Positions 8,362 to 16,961 of a DNA stretch of 64,000 bases are shown piece after piece. Source of the stretch: Gordoniibacillus chartarius. GTDB lineage: Bacteria > Bacillota > Bacilli > Paenibacillales > NBRC-103111. Numbering within the stretch: position 1 is the stretch's first letter; every line of letters begins with the position of its first letter. A program made the position numbers and the translations under genes. Below the pieces are notes generated by a model, which was not told the DNA's origin, did no database searches, and worked only from the letters and a program-made list of their open reading frames with translations. Where the stretch lies: assembly GCF_042432825.1 (NCBI RefSeq), contig NZ_JBHLWN010000077.1, positions 124,001 to 188,000 of the forward strand, written 5' to 3'.

Positions 8362-9105
8362 TTAAGGCAGCAGTCCAGGATTTTGCTTGCGAAGCTTGGC
8401 GTATGCTTCCGGGTATACCGCTTCAAGTGCGGCAGCGTAATGGCGCATCTTGTGATTGCCCAGCCAATTGGAACGGTTAAAATGAACATACAGTGCACGA
8501 TTCACATGAACATAGGCGAATTCAGCCCCTAAGGCCGGGGGGAACGCCGTAATGACGTCGCGGACATTTTCGACCCGGACGCTGAGCGGTACGAGCCGAT
8601 CATACTCGGAGGCGAACTGAATGTCGCCCACCTTCGGAGAACCGAATGTATACACGCAGGGCTTGCGAAATCGCGTATGCAGCGCAACATCTACGGCTGC
8701 CAGCGTTGCGAGCGCTCCCCCCATACTATGCCCTGTTAGAATCAGCTTCTTATTCGGCGAAAGACGTCGAAGGGCATGCATCAGCGGAGAACGAATTTGA
8801 TGCTGATACAATTCGATGAAGCCGCGGTGAACGAAGCCGGCCTTCCGGCTGTAAGGGTAAGGGACCGGCTGCAATTTCAAATCCGTTCCCAGATCCCGCA
8901 AGCCGTCCGTACCGCGAAACGCGGCAATGATCGTTCCAGGCGCTTCGATGACGTAGCCGCGGTACCGGGAGGATCCGAGCGAAGCGACGAGACGATATCC
9001 TTTTGCCAACACGAAGCTCCCTTTGCCGCGCAGCTGCAGCACCGCTTGATAAGCCGCACCGCAAGCCAACACCGTCCATTGTCCCCGAAGCTTTGGCGTT
9101 CGCAT
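8362..9105 (-). CDS. Class 3 lipase-like alpha/beta hydrolase
   Basis: This 247-residue protein of the lipase class 3 fold has the nucleophile elbow GHSMGG, the upstream oxyanion-type motif AFRGTD, a plausible catalytic Asp in VENVRDVITAFP, and a C-terminal His in GNHKMRHY. The expected substrate is an acylglycerol or other ester lipid. No signal peptide is visible, so the enzyme is either cytoplasmic or exported by an unusual route. The ATG at 9105 has AAGGGGG about eight bases upstream. It is a single gene facing away from the PilZ-like gene and ending at a terminator shared with the MFS gene. Confidence 0.85.
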   Translation of the reverse strand: MRTPKLRGQWTVLACGAAYQAVLQLRGKGSFVLAKGYRLVASLGSSRYRGYVIEAPGTIIAAFRGTDGLRDLGTDLKLQPVPYPYSRKAGFVHRGFIELYQHQIRSPLMHALRRLSPNKKLILTGHSMGGALATLAAVDVALHTRFRKPCVYTFGSPKVGDIQFASEYDRLVPLSVRVENVRDVITAFPPALGAEFAYVHVNRALYVHFNRSNWLGNHKMRHYAAALEAVYPEAYAKLRKQNPGLLP

Positions 9106-9279
9106 CCTCCGTCCCCCTTCCGCTTTTCATCGATGCCTTAAAGCATTGTATGAGTTACGAAGACAAACAGAAACGTTCTGCTGCCTAAAGCAAATCTTAA
9201 TAATGTTTAATACATATCCAATATTTGTCTAACAACTCGGATCTAAAATGAGACTTGTCCCAAGGAGGAGGTGTGTGAT

Positions 9280-9858
9280 ATGAAACAGTTGAAAATTAAA
9301 GCGCACGGATTGACCTTTGATACTCCGGTTGTAAACAGCAATGCCGTGTTTTGGGAAATCAAGGAACCCGAGTATGCCCGATTACGGAACGGTGAGCAAG
9401 TAGCGTTAGTCGAGAGGGGTACGGAAGTGCCGATGCAAGTCATGAAATGTCCTCGCCGCGATGTCATATTGACACCGCTCGGCTGCGACCTGAACGAGAT
9501 TTATCGGGAAGACAGCGGTATCGATGAAGAAGCCTACAACAGCGAGGAGCTGATATTCGACTCCTATCGCTTAAATACATTCGGTGTTCTTAGCGGCAAG
9601 CAATTCAATCATTCCGTCCGGATCGTGTCGATCAGCAAGCTCGGCATCGGATTTACGATATCGAAGTTCATGCTGAACTTCGACGAGACGTACCGGCTGA
9701 ACGTCATATGCGACGAAGAACCGATCAGCCTTCAAGCTTCCATACGGTATGCCCATCTTATCGAAAAAGGCATTTATTACTCGGCCGCCATCAAGTCCAT
9801 CAAGCCTCGTGATTTGGAAGTGCTTCGTTATTATACGGCCAGCCAGCAGCTGCGGTAA
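9280..9858 (+). CDS. PilZ-like protein, YcgR-type architecture (tentative)
   Basis: This soluble protein has 192 residues. The N-terminal half resembles the split-barrel YcgR_2 region and the C-terminal half (about residues 95-185) resembles PilZ. The PilZ signature is degenerate: the segment VSISKLGIG matches D/NxSxxG only loosely, and a clear upstream RxxxR is not visible. Binding of c-di-GMP is therefore uncertain. The start is ATG 9280, nine bases after AAGGAGGAG; a GTG at 9271 directly abuts that site and is too close. It stands alone, transcribed away from the lipase. Its presence fits the other c-di-GMP genes of the window. Confidence 0.55.
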   Translation: MKQLKIKAHGLTFDTPVVNSNAVFWEIKEPEYARLRNGEQVALVERGTEVPMQVMKCPRRDVILTPLGCDLNEIYREDSGIDEEAYNSEELIFDSYRLNTFGVLSGKQFNHSVRIVSISKLGIGFTISKFMLNFDETYRLNVICDEEPISLQASIRYAHLIEKGIYYSAAIKSIKPRDLEVLRYYTASQQLR

Positions 9859-9869
9859 GCCGGAAATGC

Positions 9870-9912
9870 CAAAACGCCTCCCTGCCTTCATGAGAAGGTC
9901 GGGAGGCGCTTA
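9870..9912 (-). terminator. Terminator of the CPBP protease gene
   Basis: GCGCCTCCC ... GGGAGGCG hairpin followed by TTTTGG on the minus strand. It may also act weakly on the plus strand. Confidence 0.75.
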
Positions 9913-9916
9913 TGCT

Positions 9917-10507
9917 TCAGCTTCTTAACGTTGTAGCTAAGATTGCAATAAAATTAATCGAACAGTGCGTCAAAATCGACGGCGCGAGCGTGCCGTGCTT
10001 CTTATACAACCAGCACATCATCCAGCTGACGACCGCGTACCCGAGAAATCGCTCCCAGCTCAAGTGAGCCGCACCGAATATGACCGAAGTAACGCCCGCC
10101 GCCGCCCAGAACGGCAGCTTGCCAAGGAAAGCGCCGAAAATAATGCGGCGGTAAAAAATTTCTTCGGCTATCGGCCCGAGGACGATGACGTGAAACACCA
10201 TAATCGGAAACTGTTCGGTCAGCTGGTCCGTCAGCGAAACTTCAGGCCTGAATAACAGCGTACATAGAGCCATAGCATAAATCGAAATTTGCAGCGCCAG
10301 CGCGTAATCCTTATACATCCCCTTATTGCGGATCAGCCGGTTCCAGTCGGTGCCAATCCATTCATCCTTCAGCAAATAAATCATAAGCGGAATAATGATC
10401 GACGGGACCAGCCCCATCATGTACTTGCTTGGTCCGATAAGCAGAACGCCCGGACCGACTCCAAAGAAGAATATGATACAAATACTGACGTACCGCAGCC
10501 AAATCAA
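9917..10507 (-). CDS. CPBP-family intramembrane glutamic protease
   Basis: This 196-residue protein has about five membrane helices and the CPBP (Abi/Rce1-like) motifs: EEIFYRR, then FGAAHLSW, then a third motif around HCSINF. The first Glu pair and the His are the expected catalytic residues. The family includes CAAX-type proteases and bacteriocin self-immunity proteins; no bacteriocin gene is seen nearby, so a housekeeping role is as likely. The start is a TTG at 10507, supported by AGGGGA about nine bases upstream and by the immediate start of the first membrane helix. It is monocistronic with a terminator. Confidence 0.8.
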   Translation of the reverse strand: MIWLRYVSICIIFFFGVGPGVLLIGPSKYMMGLVPSIIIPLMIYLLKDEWIGTDWNRLIRNKGMYKDYALALQISIYAMALCTLLFRPEVSLTDQLTEQFPIMVFHVIVLGPIAEEIFYRRIIFGAFLGKLPFWAAAGVTSVIFGAAHLSWERFLGYAVVSWMMCWLYKKHGTLAPSILTHCSINFIAILATTLRS

Positions 10508-10595
10508 TGGTGGTGTCCCCTAACTTATCGTGATGTACATGCGTATGCGCGAAAGAGTTCTATGGATAACTATAGCGCACGCCTATGAAAAGCAC

Positions 10596-10642
10596 AATAA
10601 GTCCATGCCGGGCGGCAGAAGCCGAACGGACACGGACTTATT
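10596..10642 (-). terminator. Hairpin after the 61-residue gene, possible terminator
   Basis: AATAAGTCC ... GGACTTATT inverted repeat. The following T-tract (GTGCTTTTC) is weak. Confidence 0.5.
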
Positions 10643-10672
10643 GGATGGATTCGCATGCACGCATCATGCTCC

Positions 10673-10858
10673 TTATTCGGTCTCTTCTGCAAGTCTGAAC
10701 ATGAAGTAGCTGCGGCAGCTGTTGGTAAAGAACAGCCGGTCGTCAGCGGCTGACGCCGGTACTTCCGACATAAGAGCTTCGCTCCCGAGCTCGCCATGAC
10801 TTCTTTCGGAGCGGCGCGCATCGGCACCTTGCTCTCCGTGTTTTTGAATGTCGGCCAT
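10673..10858 (-). CDS. Small protein, 61 residues, unknown
   Basis: An ATG at 10858 is preceded by AAAGGGTGATC, a near-perfect complement of the 16S tail. A TATAAT box lies about 40 bases further upstream, and a hairpin follows the stop. The product has a hydrophilic, charged N-terminal half and an aromatic C-terminal half (FFTNSCRSYFMFRL) but no membrane helix. I do not recognise the family. The regulatory signals are better than expected for a chance frame. Confidence 0.6.
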   Translation of the reverse strand: MADIQKHGEQGADARRSERSHGELGSEALMSEVPASAADDRLFFTNSCRSYFMFRLAEETE

Positions 10859-10898
10859 CGCAGATCACCCTTTCGAATATTCCTATATGTTACATTGT

Positions 10899-10904
10899 AT
10901 TATA
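10899..10904 (-). promoter_or_regulatory. -10 box of the 61-residue gene
   Basis: A consensus TATAAT on the minus strand in an AT-rich stretch upstream of ATG 10858. No matching -35 at 16-18 bases was found; TTGTTA lies only 12 bases away. Confidence 0.35.
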
Positions 10905-10954
10905 ACAGTATCGATTTAACAACTTCTGTTATATATCAATTTTTCTTATGGGCA

Positions 10955-10990
10955 AAAAGAAAAGAGACGATCGTCACATCGTCTCTTATC
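10955..10990 (-). terminator. Terminator of the glycogen operon
   Basis: AAGAGACGAT ... ATCGTCTCTT hairpin followed by TTCTTTTT, ten bases after the glgA stop. Confidence 0.88.
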
Positions 10991-10999
10991 ATCATGGAT

Positions 11000-12433
11000 T
11001 TACTCCGCTCTTCGCTCTTCGTACAAATCGATATACTGCTGCGCCGACCTTTTCCAGCTGAAGTCGAGCTTCTTGATGTTGCGGTGAATATGAGCCCATG
11101 CTTCATGATCGTTCCGGTAAAAATACACTGCTCTCCGAACCGTATGCAGCATATCGTGCGCATTATAATTCGCGAAGGAAAAGCCGGTGCCCTCTCCGGT
11201 AAATTCATTATACGGCTGCACGGTATCCCGCAAGCCGCCGGTCTCGCGGACAATCGGCAAGGTGCGGTAGCGCAGCGCAATCAGCTGGCCGATCCCGCAC
11301 GGCTCGAATTGCGACGGCATCAGGAACAGGTCGGAGCCGGCGTATATCCGGCGCGACAGCCCGTCATCGAACCGGATTTGCGCCGACAGTTTAGCCGGAT
11401 ATTCCCGAGCCGCCCAACGGAACAGCTCCTCGTATTGATGCTCTCCCGTGCCGAGAATGACGAACTGTGCATCGAGCGAAAGCAGCTCGCTAATGACATG
11501 GCGCACAAGATCGAGGCCTTTCTGCTGCACGAGCCTGGTGACCATGGAGATAACGGGGGTTTCAGCGCTGACCGGCAGGCCGAGCTCCTCCTGCAGCTTC
11601 AGCTTGTTCTGCTGTTTTTTCGTGAGCGAATCGCGGTAGTTAACGACAAGATGCGGATCGGTCATCGGGTCGAATTGTTCATTGTCGATGCCGTTCACAA
11701 TGCCGTACAAGTCCCCGCTCCGATAGCGCAGCAAGCTGTCCAGGTACTCGCCGTAATACGGAGTTTGAATTTCCTCCGCATACGTGCGGCTCACCGTCGT
11801 CAGCACGTCTGCAAACTGCAGCCCGCCCTTCAGGAAGCTTCCCCCGCCGTGCAGCTCGAGAGCCGTTCCGGTAAAGTAGCCGTCGTCCAGCAGAAACAGC
11901 TCCTTCATTTGGTCGATCGGGAACACGCCCTGATATTTCAGGTTGTGAATCGTCAGCATCGTCTTTATGCCGTGGAACCATTCACCGCGCTGGAACTGCG
12001 CTTTCAGCAGCACCGGGATCATGCCCGTCTGCCAGTCGTGGCAATGAATCCAGTCCGGCTTGAAATCAAGATGCGGCAGCGCCTCCAGCACCGCCTTACT
12101 GAAGAAGCCGAACCGCTCCGGCTCGTCCCCGTACCCGTACAGGCCGGGACGGCCGAAGTAATATTCGTTGTCTAGGAAATAATACGTAACTCCTTCGTAT
12201 TGAAGCGTTTGAATGCCGCAATACTGTTCGCGCCAGCCCAGCCGAAGGGTAAAGTTCGTGATGCCGGTCAGTTGTTCCTTCCAAGTCTGCGGCATATCGG
12301 CGTACTTCGGCAGCACGACTCGTACGTCGATGCCTTGCTTGAGCAGTTCCTTAGGCAGCGATCCGATGACGTCGGCGAGACCTCCTGTTTTGATGAAAGG
12401 GACGGCTTCCGATGCCGCGAACAATACTTTCAC
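11000..12433 (-). CDS. glgA: Glycogen synthase, ADP-glucose type
   Basis: This GT5-family glycogen synthase of about 477 residues adds glucosyl units from ADP-glucose to growing alpha-1,4 chains. The N-terminal Rossmann half carries the ADP-glucose motif KTGGLADV; the C-terminal half carries FEPCGIGQL and TGGLRDTV. The start is GTG 12433, eight bases after AGGAG; the GTG at 12442 lies too close to that site. It is the last gene of glgB-glgC-glgD-glgA, 37 bases after glgD, and is followed by a strong terminator. A glgP phosphorylase gene, which ends the B. subtilis operon, is not present here. Confidence 0.97.
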   Translation of the reverse strand: MKVLFAASEAVPFIKTGGLADVIGSLPKELLKQGIDVRVVLPKYADMPQTWKEQLTGITNFTLRLGWREQYCGIQTLQYEGVTYYFLDNEYYFGRPGLYGYGDEPERFGFFSKAVLEALPHLDFKPDWIHCHDWQTGMIPVLLKAQFQRGEWFHGIKTMLTIHNLKYQGVFPIDQMKELFLLDDGYFTGTALELHGGGSFLKGGLQFADVLTTVSRTYAEEIQTPYYGEYLDSLLRYRSGDLYGIVNGIDNEQFDPMTDPHLVVNYRDSLTKKQQNKLKLQEELGLPVSAETPVISMVTRLVQQKGLDLVRHVISELLSLDAQFVILGTGEHQYEELFRWAAREYPAKLSAQIRFDDGLSRRIYAGSDLFLMPSQFEPCGIGQLIALRYRTLPIVRETGGLRDTVQPYNEFTGEGTGFSFANYNAHDMLHTVRRAVYFYRNDHEAWAHIHRNIKKLDFSWKRSAQQYIDLYEERRAE

Positions 12434-12470
12434 CCTGAACACTCCTTATCCGGTTTAGTTCCTTCCGCGT

Positions 12471-13583
12471 CTAAATCACTTTGGTTTTGGCAGCGATGAA
12501 AGGAGCTTTATTGTCGCCCGCCAGCATGCGGCCGCGGGATATAAACACGTCCTTGTCGAGAATGGCGTTCTCGATAATGACATTTTCCTCGATTTCACAA
12601 TTTTGCAGGATGATGCTGTTTTTGACGACGGCGCCTTTGCGAATTTTCACGCCGCGGAACAGCAGGCTGTTCTCGACGCGACCCTCTATGGTGCAGCCGT
12701 TGGCGATCAGCGAATTGCGGACTTGGGCGGATTCCATATATTTCGCCGGCGGCTCGTCTTTGACCTTCGTGAAGATCGGCATTTGCTTCTGGAAGAACAG
12801 CTCGCGCCATACTTTCGGCTGCAGCAGCTGCATCGAATTGCGGTAATAGCTTTGGATCGAGTTCACGATGCCCAGATGGCCTTTGAACGGATAACCGTAT
12901 ACGGTCAGCTTGTCGATGTTTTTCATAATGCCGTCGCGTACGAGATGATCGTAGCCCTGCGCCAGGCACGACTCGACCATGTCCAGGAGCAGCTCCTTGC
13001 TCATGAGATACATTTCCATCGATACCTTGTTCGTCCGCAGCCGGCCGGTATGATCCTCCATGACCGTGACTTGGCCGTCTGGTTTAACGGCAATGCGGCG
13101 GAAGCGGGCCTGCTCCTCATCCTCCACTTCCTTGTAGATGACCGTTACGTCGGCGCGATTTTCCTGATGGAACTTCAGCACGTCGTTAAAATTGATATTG
13201 CACACCATGTGGCTGCGCGAGATCAGCACGTACTCTTCACGTCCGCGGTAGAAATAGTCCCGGTGGCTGTAGAACTGAAACAAATCGCCGCGCGCCATGC
13301 CCGTCGGCTCGTCAAGTACGGCGGGCAGAACGAACAGTCCCCCGCGCTTGCGGTCCAGATCCCATTCTTTGCCCGAGCCCAGATGGTCCATCAGCGAACG
13401 ATACTTATGCTGCGTAAAGACGGCAACGTTATCGATTCCTGAATTCACCATGTTGGACAATGCAAAATCAATCAGCCGATACCGGCCGCCGAACGGCACT
13501 GAAGCGACACAGCGATAGTAGGTCAATTCCTCCAGCGCGTCTGGCTCGTTCACCAAGTTGATAACACCCATTATCGGATTCAT
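12471..13583 (-). CDS. glgD: Glucose-1-phosphate adenylyltransferase, GlgD subunit
   Basis: This 370-residue paralogue of GlgC has the nucleotidyltransferase fold (LIDFALSN, GTPWD-like KEWDLDRK) and a C-terminal left-handed beta-helix of hexapeptide repeats (about 280-350). Unlike GlgC it lacks the N-terminal AGGxGxRL loop; the protein begins directly with MNPIMGVINLV. GlgD subunits are generally catalytically poor partners that modulate GlgC in a heterotetramer. Its ATG overlaps the glgC stop as ATGA, indicating translational coupling and stoichiometric production with GlgC. Confidence 0.95.
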   Translation of the reverse strand: MNPIMGVINLVNEPDALEELTYYRCVASVPFGGRYRLIDFALSNMVNSGIDNVAVFTQHKYRSLMDHLGSGKEWDLDRKRGGLFVLPAVLDEPTGMARGDLFQFYSHRDYFYRGREEYVLISRSHMVCNINFNDVLKFHQENRADVTVIYKEVEDEEQARFRRIAVKPDGQVTVMEDHTGRLRTNKVSMEMYLMSKELLLDMVESCLAQGYDHLVRDGIMKNIDKLTVYGYPFKGHLGIVNSIQSYYRNSMQLLQPKVWRELFFQKQMPIFTKVKDEPPAKYMESAQVRNSLIANGCTIEGRVENSLLFRGVKIRKGAVVKNSIILQNCEIEENVIIENAILDKDVFISRGRMLAGDNKAPFIAAKTKVI

Positions 13584-14743
13584 CGTACTCCGCTCCCCTC
13601 CGTGGACTTGCCTGAGATGACTTCGCCGGCTCCGATCAATACGATCTCGTCCGATTCCGGATTCCCTACGACGGCGCCGTCCTCGACGATCGTGCCATCG
13701 CCGATAATCGCTTTATGAATCGTCACATTGTCGCCGATCCGTACGTTCGGCATAATAACCGAATCGGCAATGCGGCTGCCTTCGCCGACCTGCACGCCGT
13801 AGAACAGCACCGAATGGTCGACGCTGCCGAAGACGGCGCAGCCTTCGTTCACGAGCGATGACTTGACCTGGGCTCCCGGCGCAATATATTGAGCAGGCTG
13901 ATACGGATTGACGGAATAAATGCGCCATTCCTTCTCGTTCAAGTTCAGCTCCGTGGAATTGTCCAGCAAATCCATGTTCGCTTCCCACAAACTCTCGATC
14001 GTGCCGACATCTTTCCAATAGCCTTGGAACGGGTACGCGTACATTGCTGCGCCGGTATTCAGCATCATCGGGATGATGTCTTTGCCGAAGTCGTTGGAGG
14101 AATTCGGATTCGTTTCATCCTCCATCAAGTACTGCTTCAGCACCTTCCAATTGAAAATGTAAATGCCCATCGACGCCAGATTGCTCTTCGGCTCCTTCGG
14201 CTTCTCCGCAAATTCCGTAATCGTCTGATTCGGGCCCGTACTCATAATCCCGAACCGGCTCGCTTCCTCCCACTTGACTTCAATGACGGCGATCGTCGCG
14301 TCCGCGCCTTTCTCTTTATGGAATTCGAGCATCAAATCATAATTCATCTTGTAAATATGATCGCCCGATATGACGAGCACGTACTCCGGGTTGTACTGCT
14401 CGATAAATCCGATGTTCCGGTAGATCGCATTGGCAGTTCCTTTGTACCAGTCGCCGCCCTTCTGCTCCATGAACGGGGGCAGCACCGTCACACCGCCGTT
14501 CTTTCTGTCGAGATCCCAAGGAGTTCCGATGCCGATATACGAATTCAGAACGAGCGGCTGGTACTGCGTCAGTACACCGACGGTATCGATGCCGGAGTTC
14601 GTGCAGTTGCTGAGCGTGAAATCGATAATACGGTACTTCCCGCCAAAATGTACCGCCGGCTTCGCCAAATTCCGGGTCAGCACGCCCAATCGGCGCCCTT
14701 CGCCGCCGGCCAGCAGCATTGCCACGCATTCCTTTTGTCTCAT
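13580..14743 (-). CDS. glgC: Glucose-1-phosphate adenylyltransferase catalytic subunit
   Basis: This 387-residue enzyme makes ADP-glucose and pyrophosphate from ATP and glucose-1-phosphate, the committed step of glycogen synthesis. The catalytic loop LLAGGEGRRLG is at the N terminus, with SGDHIYKM and FAEKP as substrate motifs and hexapeptide repeats at the C terminus. The start at ATG 14743 has AGGAGG a few bases upstream. It is the second gene of the operon, 58 bases after glgB and overlapping glgD by four bases. Confidence 0.97.
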   Translation of the reverse strand: MRQKECVAMLLAGGEGRRLGVLTRNLAKPAVHFGGKYRIIDFTLSNCTNSGIDTVGVLTQYQPLVLNSYIGIGTPWDLDRKNGGVTVLPPFMEQKGGDWYKGTANAIYRNIGFIEQYNPEYVLVISGDHIYKMNYDLMLEFHKEKGADATIAVIEVKWEEASRFGIMSTGPNQTITEFAEKPKEPKSNLASMGIYIFNWKVLKQYLMEDETNPNSSNDFGKDIIPMMLNTGAAMYAYPFQGYWKDVGTIESLWEANMDLLDNSTELNLNEKEWRIYSVNPYQPAQYIAPGAQVKSSLVNEGCAVFGSVDHSVLFYGVQVGEGSRIADSVIMPNVRIGDNVTIHKAIIGDGTIVEDGAVVGNPESDEIVLIGAGEVISGKSTEGSGVR

Positions 14744-14801
14744 GGAACTTCCTCCTACATGTAGATAATTGATAAACCGTCACTACGGAGCATGGATGTG
14801 G

Positions 14802-16805
14802 TCAAGCTTCGGCGGCCTCCGGCGGCTGCTTGCGGGGCCGTCCCCGTTTGCGCGGCGCCGGTTGGGCCGTATCCGCAGGCGCAAGCTGCGGAATATGCGG
14901 CGGCTCCTCTGCAGCGGCACGCTTCAAGACGACAACGCCGAGAGGCGGAACGTCGATGCGGACGAGATGCGGCCGGCCGTGCCAGCCCGGCGCTTCCGTC
15001 TTCAGCGGAGCGCCGTTCCAAATGCCCGAACCGCCGAACTCCGGCTTATCGCTGTTAAAGATTTCGATATATTCGCCGGCCTGCGGCACGCCGATCCGAT
15101 AGTCATGGTAGACGATCGGAGTAAAATTGCACACGACGATGAGCTCTTCCCCGGGCGCAGCCCCGCGGCGGGTATAGATCAGGATGCTCTGTTCATTGTT
15201 GTTGACATCGATCCACTCGAAGCCATCCGGCCGATGATCGAGCTCCCACAGGGCGGGCTCTCGCAAATACAGCCGGTTCAGCTCCAGCGTGTAGGCCGAC
15301 ATCGCCGAGTGCAGCGGATATTCGAGCAGGAACCAGTCCGTCTGCTCCAGATCCTTCCATTCGTCATACTGGCCGAATTCGCCGCCCATAAACAGCAGCT
15401 TCTTGCCCGGCTGCGTCGCCATATAGCCGTACAGCAGCCGCAGTTGCGCGAACTTTTGCCAATAATCGCCCGGCATCTTGTTCAGCAGCGACCGCTTGCC
15501 GTGGACAACCTCGTCGTGTGACAGAGGGAGCAAATAATTTTCCGAATAAGCATACATCATCGCGAACGTCAGCAGGTTATGGTGCCATTTGCGTTGGATC
15601 GGATCCAGCTGAAAATAGCGCAGCGTATCGTTCATCCAGCCCATGTTCCATTTGTAGTTGAAGCCAAGCCCGCCTTCGTGCGCCGGCTTCGTAACGCCCG
15701 GCCAATCGGAGGAATCTTCGGCCATCATGAGCGCATGCGGGAAATATTGAAATACAGCCTTGTTCAAATTGCGGAGAAACTCGACGGCCTCGAGATTGGC
15801 GTCTCCGCCATATTGATTGAGGGTCCACATCGATTCCGGCTTGCCGAAGTTCCAGTGCAGCATGGAGGCGACTGCGTCGACCCGTAAGCCGTCCAGATGA
15901 AATTCCTCCAGCCAGTAGATCGCGTTCGAGATTAGGAACGATATGACTTCGCCGCGTCCGAAATCGAAGCTGAGCGTCCCCCACTCCGGCTTCTCGGCCC
16001 GGCGGTGATCTTCATATTCGTATAGAGGCTGACCGTCGAATTGGCGCAGTCCGTGATCGTCCTTGCAGAAGTGGCCCGGCACCCAGTCCATGATGACCCC
16101 GAGACCGCGCTGATGCGCACGGTCGACGAAATATTTCAGGTCGTTCGGATATCCGAACCGGCTCGTCGGTGCGAAGTAGCCTGTAGACTGGTAGCCCCAT
16201 GAACGATCGTACGGATGCTCGGTGAGCGGCAGCAGCTCGATATGCGTATATCCCCGCTCCACCGCGTAATCGACCAATTCGTGAGCCATCTCCCGATACG
16301 AATACCATTCGCCGCCATTCTTCTTTTTCCATGTACCCAGATGAACCTCATAGATGGAGAGAGGCTTATAGTAAGGGGGCTGCTCCTGCTTGCGGCGCTG
16401 CCATTCGGCATCGCCCCACATGTAGCCGTCAAGTCTGTAAATGCGGGAGGCCGTGCCCGGCTTCAGTTCGGCAAGGAATGCATACGGATCCGCCTTCATC
16501 ATGTGCCGCCCGTCACGGGTGAAGATCTCGTATTTGTAGAAATCCCCTTCCCGGGCCTCGCTGACAAATCCGCACCAGATGCCGGAGTCGCCGAGCCGCT
16601 CCAGCGGGTGGCGGCTGCCGTCCCAGCCGTTGAAATCTCCCGGAACCCGTACCATAGCGGCGTGCGGAGCCCATACGGCGAAACGGACGCAAGTTTTGCC
16701 GCCTTCCTGAACGAAGTGGGCGCCCAGCATTCGGTAGCTGTGATACAGCGCACCTTGAGAGAATAAATACAGCTGTTCCGCTTGCGGAATTGCGTCATTC
16801 ACCAT
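14802..16805 (-). CDS. glgB: 1,4-alpha-glucan branching enzyme with basic C-terminal tail
   Basis: This GH13 branching enzyme of about 667 residues transfers oligoglucan segments to make alpha-1,6 branches. A CBM48 domain lies near residues 25-115, followed by the catalytic barrel with the nucleophile in GLRVDAVAS, the acid/base Glu in MAEDSS and the transition-state Asp in SHDEVVHG. ATG 16805 is taken as the start although AAGGAGG is 14 bases upstream; an in-frame TTG lies inside the ribosome site. After the normal C-terminal domain there is an extra tail of about 35 residues rich in Pro and Ala that carries KRGRPRK (about residues 652-659), an AT-hook-like core. It leads the glgBCDA operon. 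Confidence 0.96.
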   Translation of the reverse strand: MVNDAIPQAEQLYLFSQGALYHSYRMLGAHFVQEGGKTCVRFAVWAPHAAMVRVPGDFNGWDGSRHPLERLGDSGIWCGFVSEAREGDFYKYEIFTRDGRHMMKADPYAFLAELKPGTASRIYRLDGYMWGDAEWQRRKQEQPPYYKPLSIYEVHLGTWKKKNGGEWYSYREMAHELVDYAVERGYTHIELLPLTEHPYDRSWGYQSTGYFAPTSRFGYPNDLKYFVDRAHQRGLGVIMDWVPGHFCKDDHGLRQFDGQPLYEYEDHRRAEKPEWGTLSFDFGRGEVISFLISNAIYWLEEFHLDGLRVDAVASMLHWNFGKPESMWTLNQYGGDANLEAVEFLRNLNKAVFQYFPHALMMAEDSSDWPGVTKPAHEGGLGFNYKWNMGWMNDTLRYFQLDPIQRKWHHNLLTFAMMYAYSENYLLPLSHDEVVHGKRSLLNKMPGDYWQKFAQLRLLYGYMATQPGKKLLFMGGEFGQYDEWKDLEQTDWFLLEYPLHSAMSAYTLELNRLYLREPALWELDHRPDGFEWIDVNNNEQSILIYTRRGAAPGEELIVVCNFTPIVYHDYRIGVPQAGEYIEIFNSDKPEFGGSGIWNGAPLKTEAPGWHGRPHLVRIDVPPLGVVVLKRAAAEEPPHIPQLAPADTAQPAPRKRGRPRKQPPEAAEA

Positions 16806-16961
16806 AGCCAGTCGCTTAACCTCCTTCAAGAGTACCGTTCATGGAAATAAATCGGTGTACCCGCTAAACCTTCGACGTAAACTCCTTTAATTTTCAAAAC
16901 AGGATTTTCGACGATGCAAGAAGAATGTAATGAATGGACCTGTCCAGAAAGGATGAATGCA

